Source: Luteitalea pratensis
GTDB taxonomy: Bacteria; Acidobacteriota; Vicinamibacteria; Vicinamibacterales; Vicinamibacteraceae
Direction of reading: 5' to 3'
Length of the DNA stretch: 64,000 bases
Assembly (NCBI RefSeq): GCF_001618865.1
Contig: NZ_CP015136.1
Coordinates: forward strand, 5,491,001 to 5,555,000
The position numbers and the translations under genes were made by a program. Shown piece by piece: positions 46,176 through 56,400 of this stretch (the first letter of the stretch is position 1; each line of letters begins with the position of its first letter). The notes under the pieces are model-generated. The model saw only the letters and a list, made by a program, of their open reading frames with translations, searched no databases and had not been told where the DNA came from.

Positions 46176-46478
46176 TCAATCCAGATCGAATGCACGCTCG
46201 GGTCGCGTGATCGGTTCCTTCTTGGCCTGCTCGAGTGCTTCACGGAAGCGACGGTCGAGGTCGTCTCCGCGGTTGCGCTCAGCCTGGAAGGACTGTTCGA
46301 ACGCGCGTTCCCGGGCCGCTGCCTCTTCGGCGAGCAACCGGTGCGCATCGTCGATTTCGCGCACGGGGCTGGTGCGGGCCTCCTTGTGCGAGACGACACG
46401 CTTGAGGTTGGCATCGACGACGAGTTCGGCGCGACAACACGGACACTGGACGGTGAGTTCGGAAGCGAGGCGGCTCAT
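46176..46478 (-). CDS. Small zinc-ribbon protein
   Basis: This 100-residue protein starts MSRLASELTV and has a CPCC motif (QCPCCRAELVVDANLKRVV) that looks like half of a zinc ribbon. A charged, probably coiled-coil helix follows (about residues 40-90, AEEAAARERAFEQSFQAERN). The open frame continues far upstream, but this Met is where recognisable sequence begins. It is divergent from the EEP-family hydrolase gene 60 bp away. A role in nucleic-acid or protein binding is plausible but unproven. Confidence 0.7.
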   Translation of the reverse strand: MSRLASELTVQCPCCRAELVVDANLKRVVSHKEARTSPVREIDDAHRLLAEEAAARERAFEQSFQAERNRGDDLDRRFREALEQAKKEPITRPERAFDLD

Positions 46479-46538
46479 CACCCTTCCCTTTCGCGGCGCG
46501 GGTTGTCGTAGGCTGAAGGTCCCGCGACGCGGGCGATC

Positions 46539-47282
46539 ATGACACAGCATGCCCATCCCCGCCCCCATGCCCGCCACTTGCGCCTGGCCACCTACAACAT
46601 CCACAAATGCCGTGGCATGGACGGACGAACGCGGGTCGATCGCATCGTGGACGTGCTGGCGAGTCTCGACGCCGACGTCATCGCGTTGCAGGAGGTGGTG
46701 GGCGGCGGGCCAGAGGAAGACGGCCAGGCGGCGGCCCTCGGCGCCCAACTCGGCATGGGCTGGGTGATGGACTCTGTGCGCTTGCTGCGTGGCAAGGCCT
46801 ATGGCAACGTCGTGCTCAGTCGCCTGCCCATCGCACAGACGCACCAATGCAACCTGTCGTGCGACAAGCGTGAACCGCGCGGCTGCATGCGCGTGGACGT
46901 CGACGTGCACGGGCAGGCGCTGCACGTCTTCAACGTGCACCTCGGGACGGCCGTCTCCGAACGTCGCAGCCAGGCGCCGCGACTCGCGGAGTTCGTCGCC
47001 GATCGCGGCGTGCCCGGCCCGAAGGTGCTGCTCGGCGACTTCAACGAGTGGGTCAAGGGCCTGACGTCGAAGACCCTCGGAGCCATGCTCGAGGGCGTCG
47101 ACCTGACCCAGCACCTGCGACGCCGGCGGACGTACCCTGGCGTGCTCCCGATGTTTCACCTCGACCACATCTACACAGCCGGGGGCCTCGTTGTGGAGAA
47201 GGTGACACTGCCACGCAACCGGCTCACCCTCGTGGCCAGCGATCACCTGCCCCTCGTGGCCGACGTGCGCATGCCACACTGA
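46539..47282 (+). CDS. Endonuclease/exonuclease/phosphatase family protein
   Basis: This 247-residue hydrolase has all main EEP motifs: ATYNIHKCRGMD, the metal-binding Glu in ALQEVV, NVHLG, GDFNEW and the C-terminal SDHLPLVADV with the catalytic Asp-His pair. The compact size and the NIHKCRGMDG opening match a group often found beside phospholipase D-like genes, though none is here. It lacks a signal peptide and so is probably cytoplasmic. Substrate could be DNA, a phospholipid or an inositol phosphate. Confidence 0.92.
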   Translation: MTQHAHPRPHARHLRLATYNIHKCRGMDGRTRVDRIVDVLASLDADVIALQEVVGGGPEEDGQAAALGAQLGMGWVMDSVRLLRGKAYGNVVLSRLPIAQTHQCNLSCDKREPRGCMRVDVDVHGQALHVFNVHLGTAVSERRSQAPRLAEFVADRGVPGPKVLLGDFNEWVKGLTSKTLGAMLEGVDLTQHLRRRRTYPGVLPMFHLDHIYTAGGLVVEKVTLPRNRLTLVASDHLPLVADVRMPH

Positions 47283-47369
47283 AGCCTGTAGCCTGCCGCC
47301 TGCAGCCTGCAGGCCGTAGGCTGTCGGCCGTAGCTGTAGGCCGCAGGCTGTAGGCCATACAATCGACTG
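47283..47369. repeat. Inverted word tract (GCCTGTAGCC / GGCTGTAGGC)
   Basis: The left part has CCTGTAGCCTGCCGCCTGCA and the right part has its approximate reverse complement in drifting copies. It is closely related to the tract at 30689-30766. It separates the EEP gene from the M28 peptidase gene, whose GTG start follows directly. Confidence 0.5.
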
Positions 47370-49034
47370 GTGACTCGTCCGTTCTGCCTGTTGGCCACCG
47401 CGACACTGGTCCTTGTCCTCACTGGTGGCCCGATCGCCCCAGTGGCACGGCTCCGCGCCGAGCAAGCACCCCGGGCGGAAAAGCCGTCTCCCGGGGTCGA
47501 GCCCATCACGGAAGCGCAGTTGCGCAACTATCTCGCCTTCATCGCCGCCGATGCGCTCGAGGGGCGACAGGCGCCCTCTCGTGGCCTCGACGCCGCGGCC
47601 GCGTTCCTGGCATCGCACATGGCGCGCCTCGGCTTGCGGCCGGCAGGAGACGACGGCACCTACCTGCAGTCCATCGCATTGACCCAGCGGCGGGTGGACG
47701 TGGACAAGACCAGCCTCGCCGTCGGAAAGCGCACGCTGGATTACGGCGACGACTTCCTGCCTGGGCAGGTGCCCGGCACCGCCGAAGGCCCGGTGGTCTA
47801 CATCGGTAACGGCACGGTCATCCGTTCCCGCGGCGTCGACCCGTACAAGGACATGGATGTCACAGGCAAGATCGTCGTGTCCAACACGGGACTGCCCGCG
47901 GGCCTGACGCCGGCCGACCTGAAGGGCCCGAGCGGCGACGACTGGGAGAGCACCGAACTTGCGGCGCGGCGGCGGGGCGCCGTGGCGGTCCTGTTCCTGC
48001 CCGATTACGGCACACTCGAGCGCTGGCCGGGCAGACGCGACGCTCTCCGCGCGCGAACGTCGCTCACGGTGGACGCATTCGCCCAGTCCGATGCCAGGAC
48101 ACTACCGACCGCGACGCTCAGCGCCCGCGGCGTCGGCGCACTCTTCACCGGTAGACAGCTCTCGGCGCAGGAGACGTTCCAGCGTGCCGTGCGACGGGAG
48201 CCCGCCGCGCCGTTCGCGCTGCCGGCCGAGATCGTCGTGCGACTCTCCGTCGCCACGACGGACGATCACCCGACGACCAGCAATGTGGTCGCCATCCTCG
48301 AAGGCAGCGACCCTGTCCTCAAGCACGAGTACGTCGCCATCGGGGCCCATTACGATCACCTCGGCACCGCCCCCAAGCCTGACGCTGCTGGCGACACCGT
48401 TTACAACGGCGCCGATGATGACGGGTCGGGCACCGTGAGCGTGCTGTCGATGGCGGAGGCGTTTGCAACCTCCAGGGTGCGACCGAAGCGCTCCATCCTG
48501 TTCGTGTGGCACACAGGCGAAGAGGAGGGGCTGTGGGGCTCGCGGTATTTCACCGACCACCCCACGGTACCGCTCGACCACATCGTCGCGCAGTTGAACA
48601 TCGACATGATCGGGCGGTCGACTGCCGCCGGCGAACCGCGCGCGACCACTCCGCTGCCCCTGACCGATCCCGACACGGTCTACGTCGTCGGATCGAAGCG
48701 ACTCTCCGCCGATCTGGCCGGCATCGTCGAACAGGTCAACGAGCGCGGGCATGGCCTGCATCTCGACTACTCGCTCGATGATCCGTCTGACCCGGCGCGA
48801 ATCTACGAGCGCAGCGATCACTACCAGTACGCCAAGCACGGCATTCCCATCGCGTTCTTCTTCACCGGCGTGCATGGCGACTACCACGGCCTCGACGACG
48901 AAATCGACCGCATCGACTTCGTCAAGATGCGGCGCATCGCGCAGTTCGTCTACGGTACGGCGCGGGCGCTCGCCGAGCGCCCGGCGCGCCCGAAGGTGGA
49001 TGGCGCCCGCGCGGCCACACCGGCAACACCGTAG
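47370..49034 (+). CDS. M28 family zinc peptidase with PA domain, exported
   Basis: This 554-residue aminopeptidase-like enzyme starts at GTG (MTRPFCLLATATL) with a signal peptide. After an N-terminal segment comes a protease-associated insert (about residues 130-270), then the M28 core. Zinc and catalytic residues are seen: H327 in AIGAHYDHLG, D349 in GADDDGSG, E384/E385 in HTGEEEGLWG, D412 in NIDMIGR, and a His in the late GVHGDYHG segment. The site is complete, so an active periplasmic or secreted peptidase is likely. Confidence 0.93.
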   Translation: MTRPFCLLATATLVLVLTGGPIAPVARLRAEQAPRAEKPSPGVEPITEAQLRNYLAFIAADALEGRQAPSRGLDAAAAFLASHMARLGLRPAGDDGTYLQSIALTQRRVDVDKTSLAVGKRTLDYGDDFLPGQVPGTAEGPVVYIGNGTVIRSRGVDPYKDMDVTGKIVVSNTGLPAGLTPADLKGPSGDDWESTELAARRRGAVAVLFLPDYGTLERWPGRRDALRARTSLTVDAFAQSDARTLPTATLSARGVGALFTGRQLSAQETFQRAVRREPAAPFALPAEIVVRLSVATTDDHPTTSNVVAILEGSDPVLKHEYVAIGAHYDHLGTAPKPDAAGDTVYNGADDDGSGTVSVLSMAEAFATSRVRPKRSILFVWHTGEEEGLWGSRYFTDHPTVPLDHIVAQLNIDMIGRSTAAGEPRATTPLPLTDPDTVYVVGSKRLSADLAGIVEQVNERGHGLHLDYSLDDPSDPARIYERSDHYQYAKHGIPIAFFFTGVHGDYHGLDDEIDRIDFVKMRRIAQFVYGTARALAERPARPKVDGARAATPATP

Positions 49035-49336
49035 CGACCGGCACCGGGAAGCGCGAAACGGGTACCGGGTACCGGGTACGGGGTACCGCGCGCCGCGCAC
49101 CGGGCACGGGGCACCGGGCACCGGGCACCGGGTACTGGAATCCATGAAGGTCGCGTTGGTCATTCACATGCTGTAGCGGTCGCCTTGGTCGACGGGAAGC
49201 ATCGCGGCTCGAGGCTACGGCTTACGCCGAGCGTGAGACCTGAGACCTGAGACCTGAGACCTGAGACATGAGGCATCAGGCATCAGGCATGATCAGCCGA
49301 GATAGGTTCGGCAGCGGATTGACGCAGGATGGGGGG
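49035..49336. repeat. Intergenic region: GGTACCGGG tract, degenerate family B hairpin, GACCTGA tract
   Basis: From about 49058 to 49140 are GGGTACC/CGGGCAC words. At 49173-49195 GTAG is followed by a degenerate CGGTCGCC/GGTCGAC hairpin of family B. From about 49231 to 49286 GAGACCT words repeat four times and drift to GGCATCA. No gene seen. Confidence 0.55.
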
Positions 49337-50092
49337 ATGCAGTTGCGCATCCCCGGCCTCGCCACGCTCTGCTCAGCTTTCCTGTTCCTCACTGGCGCCG
49401 CGCAGACGGCGCAGACTGTCGACTACCCGAACTCGCGCCTCCGGGCCTTGGAAGTGGACGAGGGCGCCCGGCCACTCGTCCTGCTGCATGGCTTCGCGTC
49501 CTCGCCGCAGGAATGGCTGCCGTTCGTCGCCACGATCCGTCGTCCGCCGGCCACTCACCTGGTCTTTCCAGAGGGCCCCGACGTTCAGGCCGACGGGCGT
49601 GGCCGCGGTTGGTGGCCACTCGATCTCGCCTCGCATCGCGACGGCACCGGGTTGCCCGATCTGTCACGGACACGGCCGGCCGGGCTCGCGGCCGCGGCCG
49701 CACGGGTGGAGACGCTGCTCGAGGAGATCACCACGCGCGTCGGCGGTCGGCCGGGTGACGTGGTCCTCGGCGGCTTCTCGCAGGGCGCCATGGTGAGCGC
49801 GGAGATCGCATTCCGCTCGGACACGCCGCTCAAGGCGTTGATCCTCCTGGCCCCGACCGTGATCGACGAGCCGAGCTGGCGCGACGGCATCCCCCTCCGG
49901 CGTGGCCTGCCGGTGTTCATCGCGCACGGCCGGCAGGACGAGGTGCTGCCCTTCTCCGCGTCGGCGCGCCTGGCCGAAACCCTACGTACGGCTGGCTTGA
50001 CCGTGACCTGGGTCCCGTTCGACGGGGCACACGACATCCCTCGCCCCATCGTCGACGCCCTCAGCGAGTTCCTGGCTGGCGTCGACCGCTGA
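49337..50092 (+). CDS. Alpha/beta hydrolase (carboxylesterase/phospholipase type), exported
   Basis: The start at MQLRIPGLATLCSA gives a signal peptide ending near AAQTAQT and a 251-residue protein; upstream in-frame ATGs fall in the word tract. The fold matches the carboxylesterase/acyl-protein-thioesterase group: LLHGFASSPQEW, nucleophile elbow GGFSQGAMVS, the Asp in GRQDEVLPF and the His in DGAHDI. The protein probably hydrolyses esters in the periplasm. Confidence 0.87.
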   Translation: MQLRIPGLATLCSAFLFLTGAAQTAQTVDYPNSRLRALEVDEGARPLVLLHGFASSPQEWLPFVATIRRPPATHLVFPEGPDVQADGRGRGWWPLDLASHRDGTGLPDLSRTRPAGLAAAAARVETLLEEITTRVGGRPGDVVLGGFSQGAMVSAEIAFRSDTPLKALILLAPTVIDEPSWRDGIPLRRGLPVFIAHGRQDEVLPFSASARLAETLRTAGLTVTWVPFDGAHDIPRPIVDALSEFLAGVDR

Positions 50093-50222
50093 GTTGGACC
50101 GGTCGCGACAGGTACCGGTGGGTCAAACGCAATCGACATTGCGGCATTCCGGCATTGCCACCTCCAGGTGCCACCCACGGGTGATGTGGAACCCGGCCAG
50201 CCCTGCTCTCGTCTGCTACCAA

Positions 50223-50245
50223 TGTGATATCACTTCGACATCACA
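50223..50245. promoter_or_regulatory. Candidate operator upstream of the SPFH gene
   Basis: GTGATATCAC (50224-50233) is a perfect 10-bp palindrome, and TGTGAT...ATCACA at 50223-50245 adds a second, wider symmetry. It lies about 65-85 bp before the SPFH start, where a promoter is expected. Confidence 0.35.
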
Positions 50246-50255
50246 TGGTGCGGCC

Positions 50256-50290
50256 CCATCCCGGCCGCCTCCCCGGCTGTGCCGGGATGG
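50256..50290. terminator. Leader hairpin before the SPFH gene
   Basis: Perfect 10-bp arms CCATCCCGGC and GCCGGGATGG surround a 15-base loop and are followed by TTTC, 19 bp before the SPFH start codon. It may terminate read-through from the esterase gene or act as a leader structure for SPFH expression. Confidence 0.5.
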
Positions 50291-50309
50291 TTTCAGGAGA
50301 TGAAGGTCG

Positions 50310-51176
50310 ATGATCCGCGAGCGTGAACGTCAGGTCATGAACGGAGCAGTCGTGCTCGCCGCAGGCGTGGCGGGGCTCTTCGCCACAGTGGCGTGGTTCA
50401 TCTACGCCATAAAGACCAGGCAACCGGCACATGCCGTTGGAATCGTCCTGCTGCTGGTGGCCAGCCTCGTGGCCCTCGCGGGTCTTTTCACCGTCGCCCC
50501 CAACCAGGCACGGGTGCTGCAGCTCTTCGGCGCCTACGTGGGCACCGTCCGGACGCCAGGGCTCCGCTGGGCGAACCCGCTCTATACCAAGCACAAGGTC
50601 TCGACCCGCGTCCGCAATTTCGAGTCGGCCAAGCTCAAGGTCAACGACATCGATGGCAATCCGATCGAGATTGCCGCGGTCGCGGTGTGGCGTGTCGTCG
50701 ACACCGCCGAAGCGGTCTTCGAAGTGGACGACTACAACAACTACGTGCACGTGCAGAGCGAGTCGGCGCTGCGCAACCTGGCGACCAGTTACGCCTACGA
50801 CGGCCATGACGATCAGGAATCGCTGCGCGGATCGACCGGCAAGATCGCCGAGCACCTGAAGCAGGAGATCCAGGAACGGCTGTCGAAGGCCGGCGTCGAG
50901 GTGATGGAGGCCCGCATCAGCCACCTCGCGTATGCCCCGGAAATCGCCGCCGCCATGCTGCAGCGCCAGCAGGCCGGCGCCATCATCGCCGCGCGCCAGC
51001 GCATCGTCGAGGGGGCGGTCGGCATGGTGGAGATGGCTCTCGACATGCTGTCGGCCAAAAAGGTGGTCGAGCTCGACAACGAGCGCAGGGCGCAGATGGT
51101 CAGCAACCTGCTCGTGGTCCTGTGCGGCGAGCGCGGCACCCAGCCGGTCGTCAACGCCGGCACGATCTACCAGTAA
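50310..51176 (+). CDS. SPFH (stomatin/prohibitin/flotillin) domain membrane protein
   Basis: This 288-residue protein has two N-terminal membrane segments (about residues 10-30 and 42-60), then an SPFH domain with [19 protein letters not shown] and a long helical stretch ([22 protein letters not shown]). It is shorter than flotillins and resembles the small slipin-like group. It is followed 27 bp later by a ribbon-helix-helix gene and then a hydrolase gene, a set that looks like one operon. Function may be membrane-domain organisation or protease control. Confidence 0.9.
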   Translation: MIRERERQVMNGAVVLAAGVAGLFATVAWFIYAIKTRQPAHAVGIVLLLVASLVALAGLFTVAPNQARVLQLFGAYVGTVRTPGLRWANPLYTKHKVSTRVRNFESAKLKVNDIDGNPIEIAAVAVWRVVDTAEAVFEVDDYNNYVHVQSESALRNLATSYAYDGHDDQESLRGSTGKIAEHLKQEIQERLSKAGVEVMEARISHLAYAPEIAAAMLQRQQAGAIIAARQRIVEGAVGMVEMALDMLSAKKVVELDNERRAQMVSNLLVVLCGERGTQPVVNAGTIYQ

Positions 51177-51203
51177 CGGCCAAGGTCCACGGACGTCCCT
51201 CCC

Positions 51204-51434
51204 ATGGCCGCATCACGCCGCTCGTTCCTGTTGCGCATCGATCCCCCGGTGCTGGAAGCCATCCAGCGCTGGGCGAACGATGACCTGCGCAGCCTGAACG
51301 GCCAGATCGAGTTCCTCCTGCGCCGCGCGCTCACCCAGTCCGGACGGGCGCCAGCGCGCATCGTCGTCGACGCGGCGACGCCCGAGGGCGATGCGTCACG
51401 GGATGACGTTCCTCCGGTCGACGACGATGCGTGA
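51204..51434 (+). CDS. Small ribbon-helix-helix-like (Arc-type) protein
   Basis: This 76-residue protein opens with a short strand (SFLLRIDPPVLEAI), followed by two helices including DLRSLNGQIEFLLRRAL, the pattern of Arc/MetJ-type DNA-binding dimers. The C-terminal third is acidic and probably disordered (DDVPPVDDDA). It lies between the SPFH gene and the hydrolase gene, overlapping the latter by 8 bp. It may regulate its own operon through the palindrome at 50223-50245, which is an inference from position only. Confidence 0.72.
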   Translation: MAASRRSFLLRIDPPVLEAIQRWANDDLRSLNGQIEFLLRRALTQSGRAPARIVVDAATPEGDASRDDVPPVDDDA

Positions 51435-52155
51435 GCCCATGACGGCTCGCCGCATCATCGGGATCGTCCGGCGGGTGTGGGTGACCACCGGCGGCCTGCT
51501 GTTGCTGGGCATGCCCGTCTACGCCTGGTGGACGTATGCCGCGCGACTGCCCGCGGGGGCGCTGGATTCGGACGCCGGCGTCGTCGTGGAGCGGGGCGAG
51601 ACGCTGCGTTTCATCCCACGCGAATCGGCCCATGATGTCGGCCTGGTGTGGGTCGCGGGGTGCCTGGTGGCACCCGAGGCGTACGCGCCGCTGGGACATG
51701 CCATCGCCGCGCGGGGCTTTCCCGTCATCATTTATGGGTTGCCCTGGCGGTGCGCGCCGTTCCCGCAGCAGCGGACGCAGGCCGAAACGGATCTGCGGCG
51801 CCTGCTCGAGGTACGACGACCGTCACGGTGGGTACTGGGTGGCCATTCGAAGGGGGCCACGTTCGTGGTGCAGATTGCGGTGCGGCCGCCCGCGTCCTTG
51901 CGCGGCCTGGTCATCGCCGGCTCGACGCATCCACGAGACGTGGACCTGTCGGGCACGTCGCTCGCCGTGGCCAAGATCGTCGCGACCGAAGATGGTATCG
52001 CGCCCATCGACGTGTCCGAGTCGCGGCGACGCCTGCTTCCGGACGGAGTGACGTGGCACCGCCTCGAGGGCGGCAACCATTCGCAATTCGGCTGGTACGG
52101 CACGCAACTCGGCGACGGCACGGCCCGCATCACGCGGGCTCGACAGCACGACTAG
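51427..52155 (+). CDS. Alpha/beta hydrolase, membrane-anchored
   Basis: This 242-residue protein has an N-terminal membrane segment (VTTGGLLLLGMPVYAWW) followed by a compact hydrolase fold. It has the nucleophile elbow GGHSKGA, a C-terminal GGNHSQFGWYG with the likely catalytic His, and an internal ATEDGIAP with the likely acid. A start four codons downstream (51439) is possible. It is the last gene of the SPFH operon and ends just before a strong hairpin. Confidence 0.83.
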   Translation: MREPMTARRIIGIVRRVWVTTGGLLLLGMPVYAWWTYAARLPAGALDSDAGVVVERGETLRFIPRESAHDVGLVWVAGCLVAPEAYAPLGHAIAARGFPVIIYGLPWRCAPFPQQRTQAETDLRRLLEVRRPSRWVLGGHSKGATFVVQIAVRPPASLRGLVIAGSTHPRDVDLSGTSLAVAKIVATEDGIAPIDVSESRRRLLPDGVTWHRLEGGNHSQFGWYGTQLGDGTARITRARQHD

Positions 52156-52213
52156 GTCGTCGCGGTGGTGCAGGCGATGCTGGAGCGTGTTGGCGCGATG
52201 CCCTGAAAACACC

Positions 52214-52240
52214 GACGGGCGCCGTTTTGCGGCGCCCGTC
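52214..52240. terminator. Intrinsic terminator-like hairpin between convergent genes
   Basis: Perfect 11-bp arms GACGGGCGCCG and CGGCGCCCGTC surround a TTTTG loop. On the minus strand the stem is followed by GGTGTTTTC, a T-rich tail, so it is well placed to terminate the small minus-strand gene; on the plus strand it may also stop the hydrolase operon. Confidence 0.7.
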
Positions 52241-52300
52241 TCCACGGTGCTGTTCGAATCCAGGAGGCCTGGCCCGCATGTCGTCCGGGCGTCGAGGGCG

Positions 52301-52525
52301 TCAGCCCTCCTCTTCGTACTCTTCCTCTTCGGGGGGGCCGAGGCGGGTGGAGGGCCGCAGCGATTCGCGGGTATCGAAGAGCGGCAGGCCGGCCACGTGG
52401 AGGGTCGACGCGCACTGCGGCGACTTGTTGTCGACAACGACGACAACCGGGCTGCCTTCCACGCCCTCGCGGAACGTGATGCGGCAACCGCAGGCGAGCC
52501 GGGCGTGCATGAAACCTTTGAGCAT
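52301..52525 (-). CDS. Small cysteine-containing acidic protein, unknown function
   Basis: This 74-residue protein starts MLKGFMHARLACGC and ends with an acidic tail (PPEEEEYEEEG). It has a CGC motif and a later Cys (SPQCAST), which might bind metal or form disulfides. No signal peptide is obvious. It is 90 bp downstream of the TlpA-like gene on the same strand and has its own terminator-like hairpin, which supports it being a real gene. Function not recognised. Confidence 0.6.
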   Translation of the reverse strand: MLKGFMHARLACGCRITFREGVEGSPVVVVVDNKSPQCASTLHVAGLPLFDTRESLRPSTRLGPPEEEEYEEEG

Positions 52526-52615
52526 CTGGCGCAATGACCGCAGGACCGATGCCCCGCGACAGCGGGCCGGGTCCACGGCACCCTGCGATCATAGCACCGC
52601 CCCGGCGCGCCGGCG

Positions 52616-53164
52616 TCAGAGCAGGTTCTGGATTTCCTTCTCCATCTGCTCCTTGGACGCCAGCCCCATGTGGCGTTTGCAGATGGTGCCATCGCGCGTG
52701 ATCATCAAGGTCACCGGCAGGCCCCAGAACGGGCCGAACGCGTTCTCGACGTCCTCGCGCTCGTTGGCCACGAGGAGGGGGTAGTTCACCTTGTACTCGT
52801 CCTTGAAGGCCTTGAGCAGGGCCGGGTCGTCTTCGACCTGCACGCCGAGGAAGGCCACGCCCTTGGCCCGGTACTCCTCCTGCAGCTGCACGAACATCGG
52901 GGTCTCGAACTTGCATGGACCACACCAGGTCGCGAAGAAGTTCATCATCAGCACCTTGCCCTTGTAATCGGCAAGGTTCACGGTTTTGCCGTCGACATCC
53001 TTGACCTGGAAGGCGTAGCTGGCGGGCTTGGCCTTGGCCTCGCACGACGCGGGGGCGGCCTTGGCCGACGACGCGGCCGTCGAGGTGCCGACGGGGATGA
53101 AGGGAATGGCGGCAAGGCCGAGGCCCAGGGCAGCCACGCCCGCGAGAATCCAGCGCATGTTCAT
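52616..53164 (-). CDS. TlpA-like thioredoxin-fold protein, periplasmic
   Basis: This 182-residue protein has an N-terminal membrane anchor or signal (MNMRWILAGVAALGLG) and a thioredoxin-fold domain with the redox motif WCGPC (Cys81, Cys84 from the first Met). YKGKVLMMNFFATWCGPC and GLPVTLMITRDG (cis-Pro loop) are typical of TlpA/ResA proteins that reduce disulfides outside the cytoplasm, for example in cytochrome c maturation. A second ATG two codons in is possible. Confidence 0.92.
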   Translation of the reverse strand: MNMRWILAGVAALGLGLAAIPFIPVGTSTAASSAKAAPASCEAKAKPASYAFQVKDVDGKTVNLADYKGKVLMMNFFATWCGPCKFETPMFVQLQEEYRAKGVAFLGVQVEDDPALLKAFKDEYKVNYPLLVANEREDVENAFGPFWGLPVTLMITRDGTICKRHMGLASKEQMEKEIQNLL

Positions 53165-53434
53165 GATTGGACTACCTTGACCAGCCGGCAGGAGCGCCGG
53201 CGGGACCGCGCGCCGACGCGTCGGTCCTCTCACGATACTGCCCCGGCGCGATCAGCGCCAGTCCAGCCCGGCGGTCGCAGCCAAGCTGCCCCGGAATGCG
53301 TCCAATTGAATCGGTGACGAGTTGTGCCAGCCCCCACCGATTGCGGGGTACTCCTTCCCCGAGTACCATGGCCGCATCTGAGCTGCCCAGCTGTGTGCCC
53401 AGCGCCTGCCTTTTTGCACGACCGAGGAGATTGC

Positions 53435-56400
53435 ATGCTTACGCCGTTGCGTGCGTGGCGGCGCGCCGCTGCCCTGGGCGTCCTGTTGGCGACCCTGGGG
53501 GCGCCAGCGCTCGCGCAGACGCCCTTCGTTCCCTACTTCGGCAAGAACGAAGTGCGGTACGACTCCTTCAAGTGGCAGATCTACACGACTGACCACTTCG
53601 AGATCTATTACTACCCGGAGACCGAGCAGCACCTCGAGCGCGTGGCGGGGTACGCCGAGAGCGCGTACCAGAAGCTCTCCTCGGAGTTGAAGCATGACCT
53701 CGCGTTCAAGATCCCGCTCCTGATTTTCAAGACGCAGTCTGAATTCCAGCAGCAGAACGTCATTCCCGGCGCGGTCAGCGAAGGCGTCGCGGCGTTTGCC
53801 GAGCCGACCCGCAATCGCATGCTGCTGCCGGTGGACGAACCGCCCGACATGCTGTATCGGCTCATCACCCACGAGCTGACGCACATCTTCGAGTTCGACA
53901 TCATTCCGCGGTCACTCGTCCGCCGCACCGTCCCCCTGTGGGTGGACGAGGGCCTGGCTGACTACATGGCCGGGGTGTGGCGCCCGATGGACCTGATGCT
54001 GGTCCGCGATGCGACCGTCGCCGACATCATCCCGAAGATGACGAAGTTCGAGGGCTACGGCCAGTTCACGAACCCCCGGGTGGTGTACGACCTGGGACAC
54101 GCGGCGTTCGAGTTCATCGAGGCCAAGTGGGGCAAGGAAGGCATTCGCCAGTACCTGTTCTCGCTGCGCAAGAGTGTCATCGGCGGCGGCGAAGCTGCCT
54201 ACGAAGAGGCGCTTCGCGTCACGGCCGACGAGTTCGACCAGCAGTTCGAGAAGTACATGAAGGACCGGTTCAAGCCGTTCCGCGACAAGGAACGGCCGGC
54301 CGACTATGGCCGCGACCTCGCACCCGAGCGTGGCGAAACCAAGTTCTCCGCCGTCCTCACGGTCGAGCCCTCGCCGTCGGGGGAGCTGCTGGCCGCGGTG
54401 GCTGGCAACGTCAAGGAGGGTGAGCTCGACGTCGTGCTGCTCTCCACCAAGGACCGCACGGTGGTGCGGAACCTCACGCCCGGCTTCAGCAAGGACACCG
54501 GGTTCGAGTACATCGCCGTGCCCGGTGCCCGCTGGAACACAGTCCCCTGGCTGGCATGGGCGCCGACCGGCGATCGCATCGCCTACTTCGCCCGCACCGA
54601 GAAGCAGCGGTCCCTGATCCTGCAGAACATCGTCACCGGCAAGATCGAGAAGCGGTACTACCTGGCGTCGGTCGACGCGCCGGAGTCGCCGGAGTTCTCG
54701 AAGGACGGCCGCCGCGTGTACTTCTCGGGCCTGCGCAACGCCATCGGCGACATCTTCGAACTCGATCTCGAGACGACCGAAGTACGCAACCTGACGTCGG
54801 ACGCCTTTGCCGACTACGCGCCGGCGGTGTCGCAGGACGGGTCCTACCTCGTGTACATGGCGCGCATCAGCGGCAACGACAAGCTGTTCCGCCTCGATCT
54901 CGCGAGCGGCAACAAGACCCAGCTGACCTTCGGCACCCACGACGAGGCGGCCGCCCAGTTCATGGACGCCAACACGCTCGTCTTCGCCTCCACCGCGGTC
55001 GATCCCGCCGCGCCGGTGGACCCGGAAGTGGTCAAGAACGGCGAGATCTTCAATCTCTGGACGCTCGACCTGAAGAGCGGTGCGCTGAAGCAGTACACCG
55101 ACACGCTCACGAGCAACGTGTCGCCGGTGCCCTTGGCCGATCCCGAGGGGCCGAAGGTCGCCTTCGTGACCTACTACAAGGGCGAGTACGGCATCCACAC
55201 CCTGAACCTGCGGGAGCCGATCGCCGCCGCCACGTCCGCGGACTTCGGCGAGCCCGGACCGGTGATCGACTTCCAGGCGCCGCTCACGCACACGCTGATC
55301 CCGGCCAACAACCGGGTCAAGGGCCGATTCGAGAAGATGTTCCTCGACGGCCGTCCGCCGATCAACGTCGGCGTCACCAGCGGCGGCGACCTCTTCGGCG
55401 GCACCGCAATCTCGTTCAGCGACGTCCTCGGCGACCAGAACTTCACATTCTTCGCCGCGTCGGTCGCGCAGTACCGCACGTTTGCCGGCTCGTATACGAA
55501 CCTGTCGCGCCGCGTGCAGTACTCCATCCAGGCGTTCTCGCAGACGCAGTTCTATTACGGCCTGCAGCCGGGCTACTACGACCCGTCGCTGGCGTACTTC
55601 CTGGACCGCGACGACGCCGTCGCGACCCGCACGATCAACGGCGCGAGCGCGTTTGCGATTTACCCGTTCAATCGCTATACGCGGCTCGAACTGTCAGGCG
55701 GCATCTCCTATTACGACGAAGGCTTCGAGAACCAGCAGCTGGAGGATTACTCGAACTCCTACCAGGAGGCGCTGTACGGCCAGTCAGCCTTCAACAACGG
55801 CTTTGCGATGCCCCTCACGGTCGCTCTCACGCGCGAGACGACGGTGTTCCGCGAGTACGGACCGCTGGCCGGGCACACGTTCCGGGCGGCGTACACGGTT
55901 GCGCCCAAGGTCGGCGACTCGCTGTCGCGGCAGACTTTCGACGGCGATTTCCGCTACTACCAGCGCATCGCGACCAACGGCGTCGCGGCGTTCCGGTTCC
56001 GCGGCTTCAACAGCACGGGAGACACGCCGGACTACTTCTACTACGGCGGCAACTCCGAACTGCGTGGTTACGACTACCTGCAGTTTGTCGGCAACAAGGG
56101 CTTCTTCGCCAACGCGGAACTGCGGTTCCCGCTGATCGAGGCGATGCTCACGCCGATTGGCGTGCTCGGGGGCGTGCGGGCCGTATTCTTCGGCGGCATC
56201 GGCGGCTCGAGCCTGTTCGGACGGCCGACGACGACAGGCTTCAGCACTGGCCAGCCCGACGCGAAGTACAACTTCGCGACGACATCGGACGAAGTGGTCA
56301 GCCCGATCGTCGGCTTCAACCAGGACCCGACCACGGGCATTCCCATTCCGATCTATGGAGAACCGCGTGTCGTCAGCGGCTTCCGCCTCGTCGACGGCCG

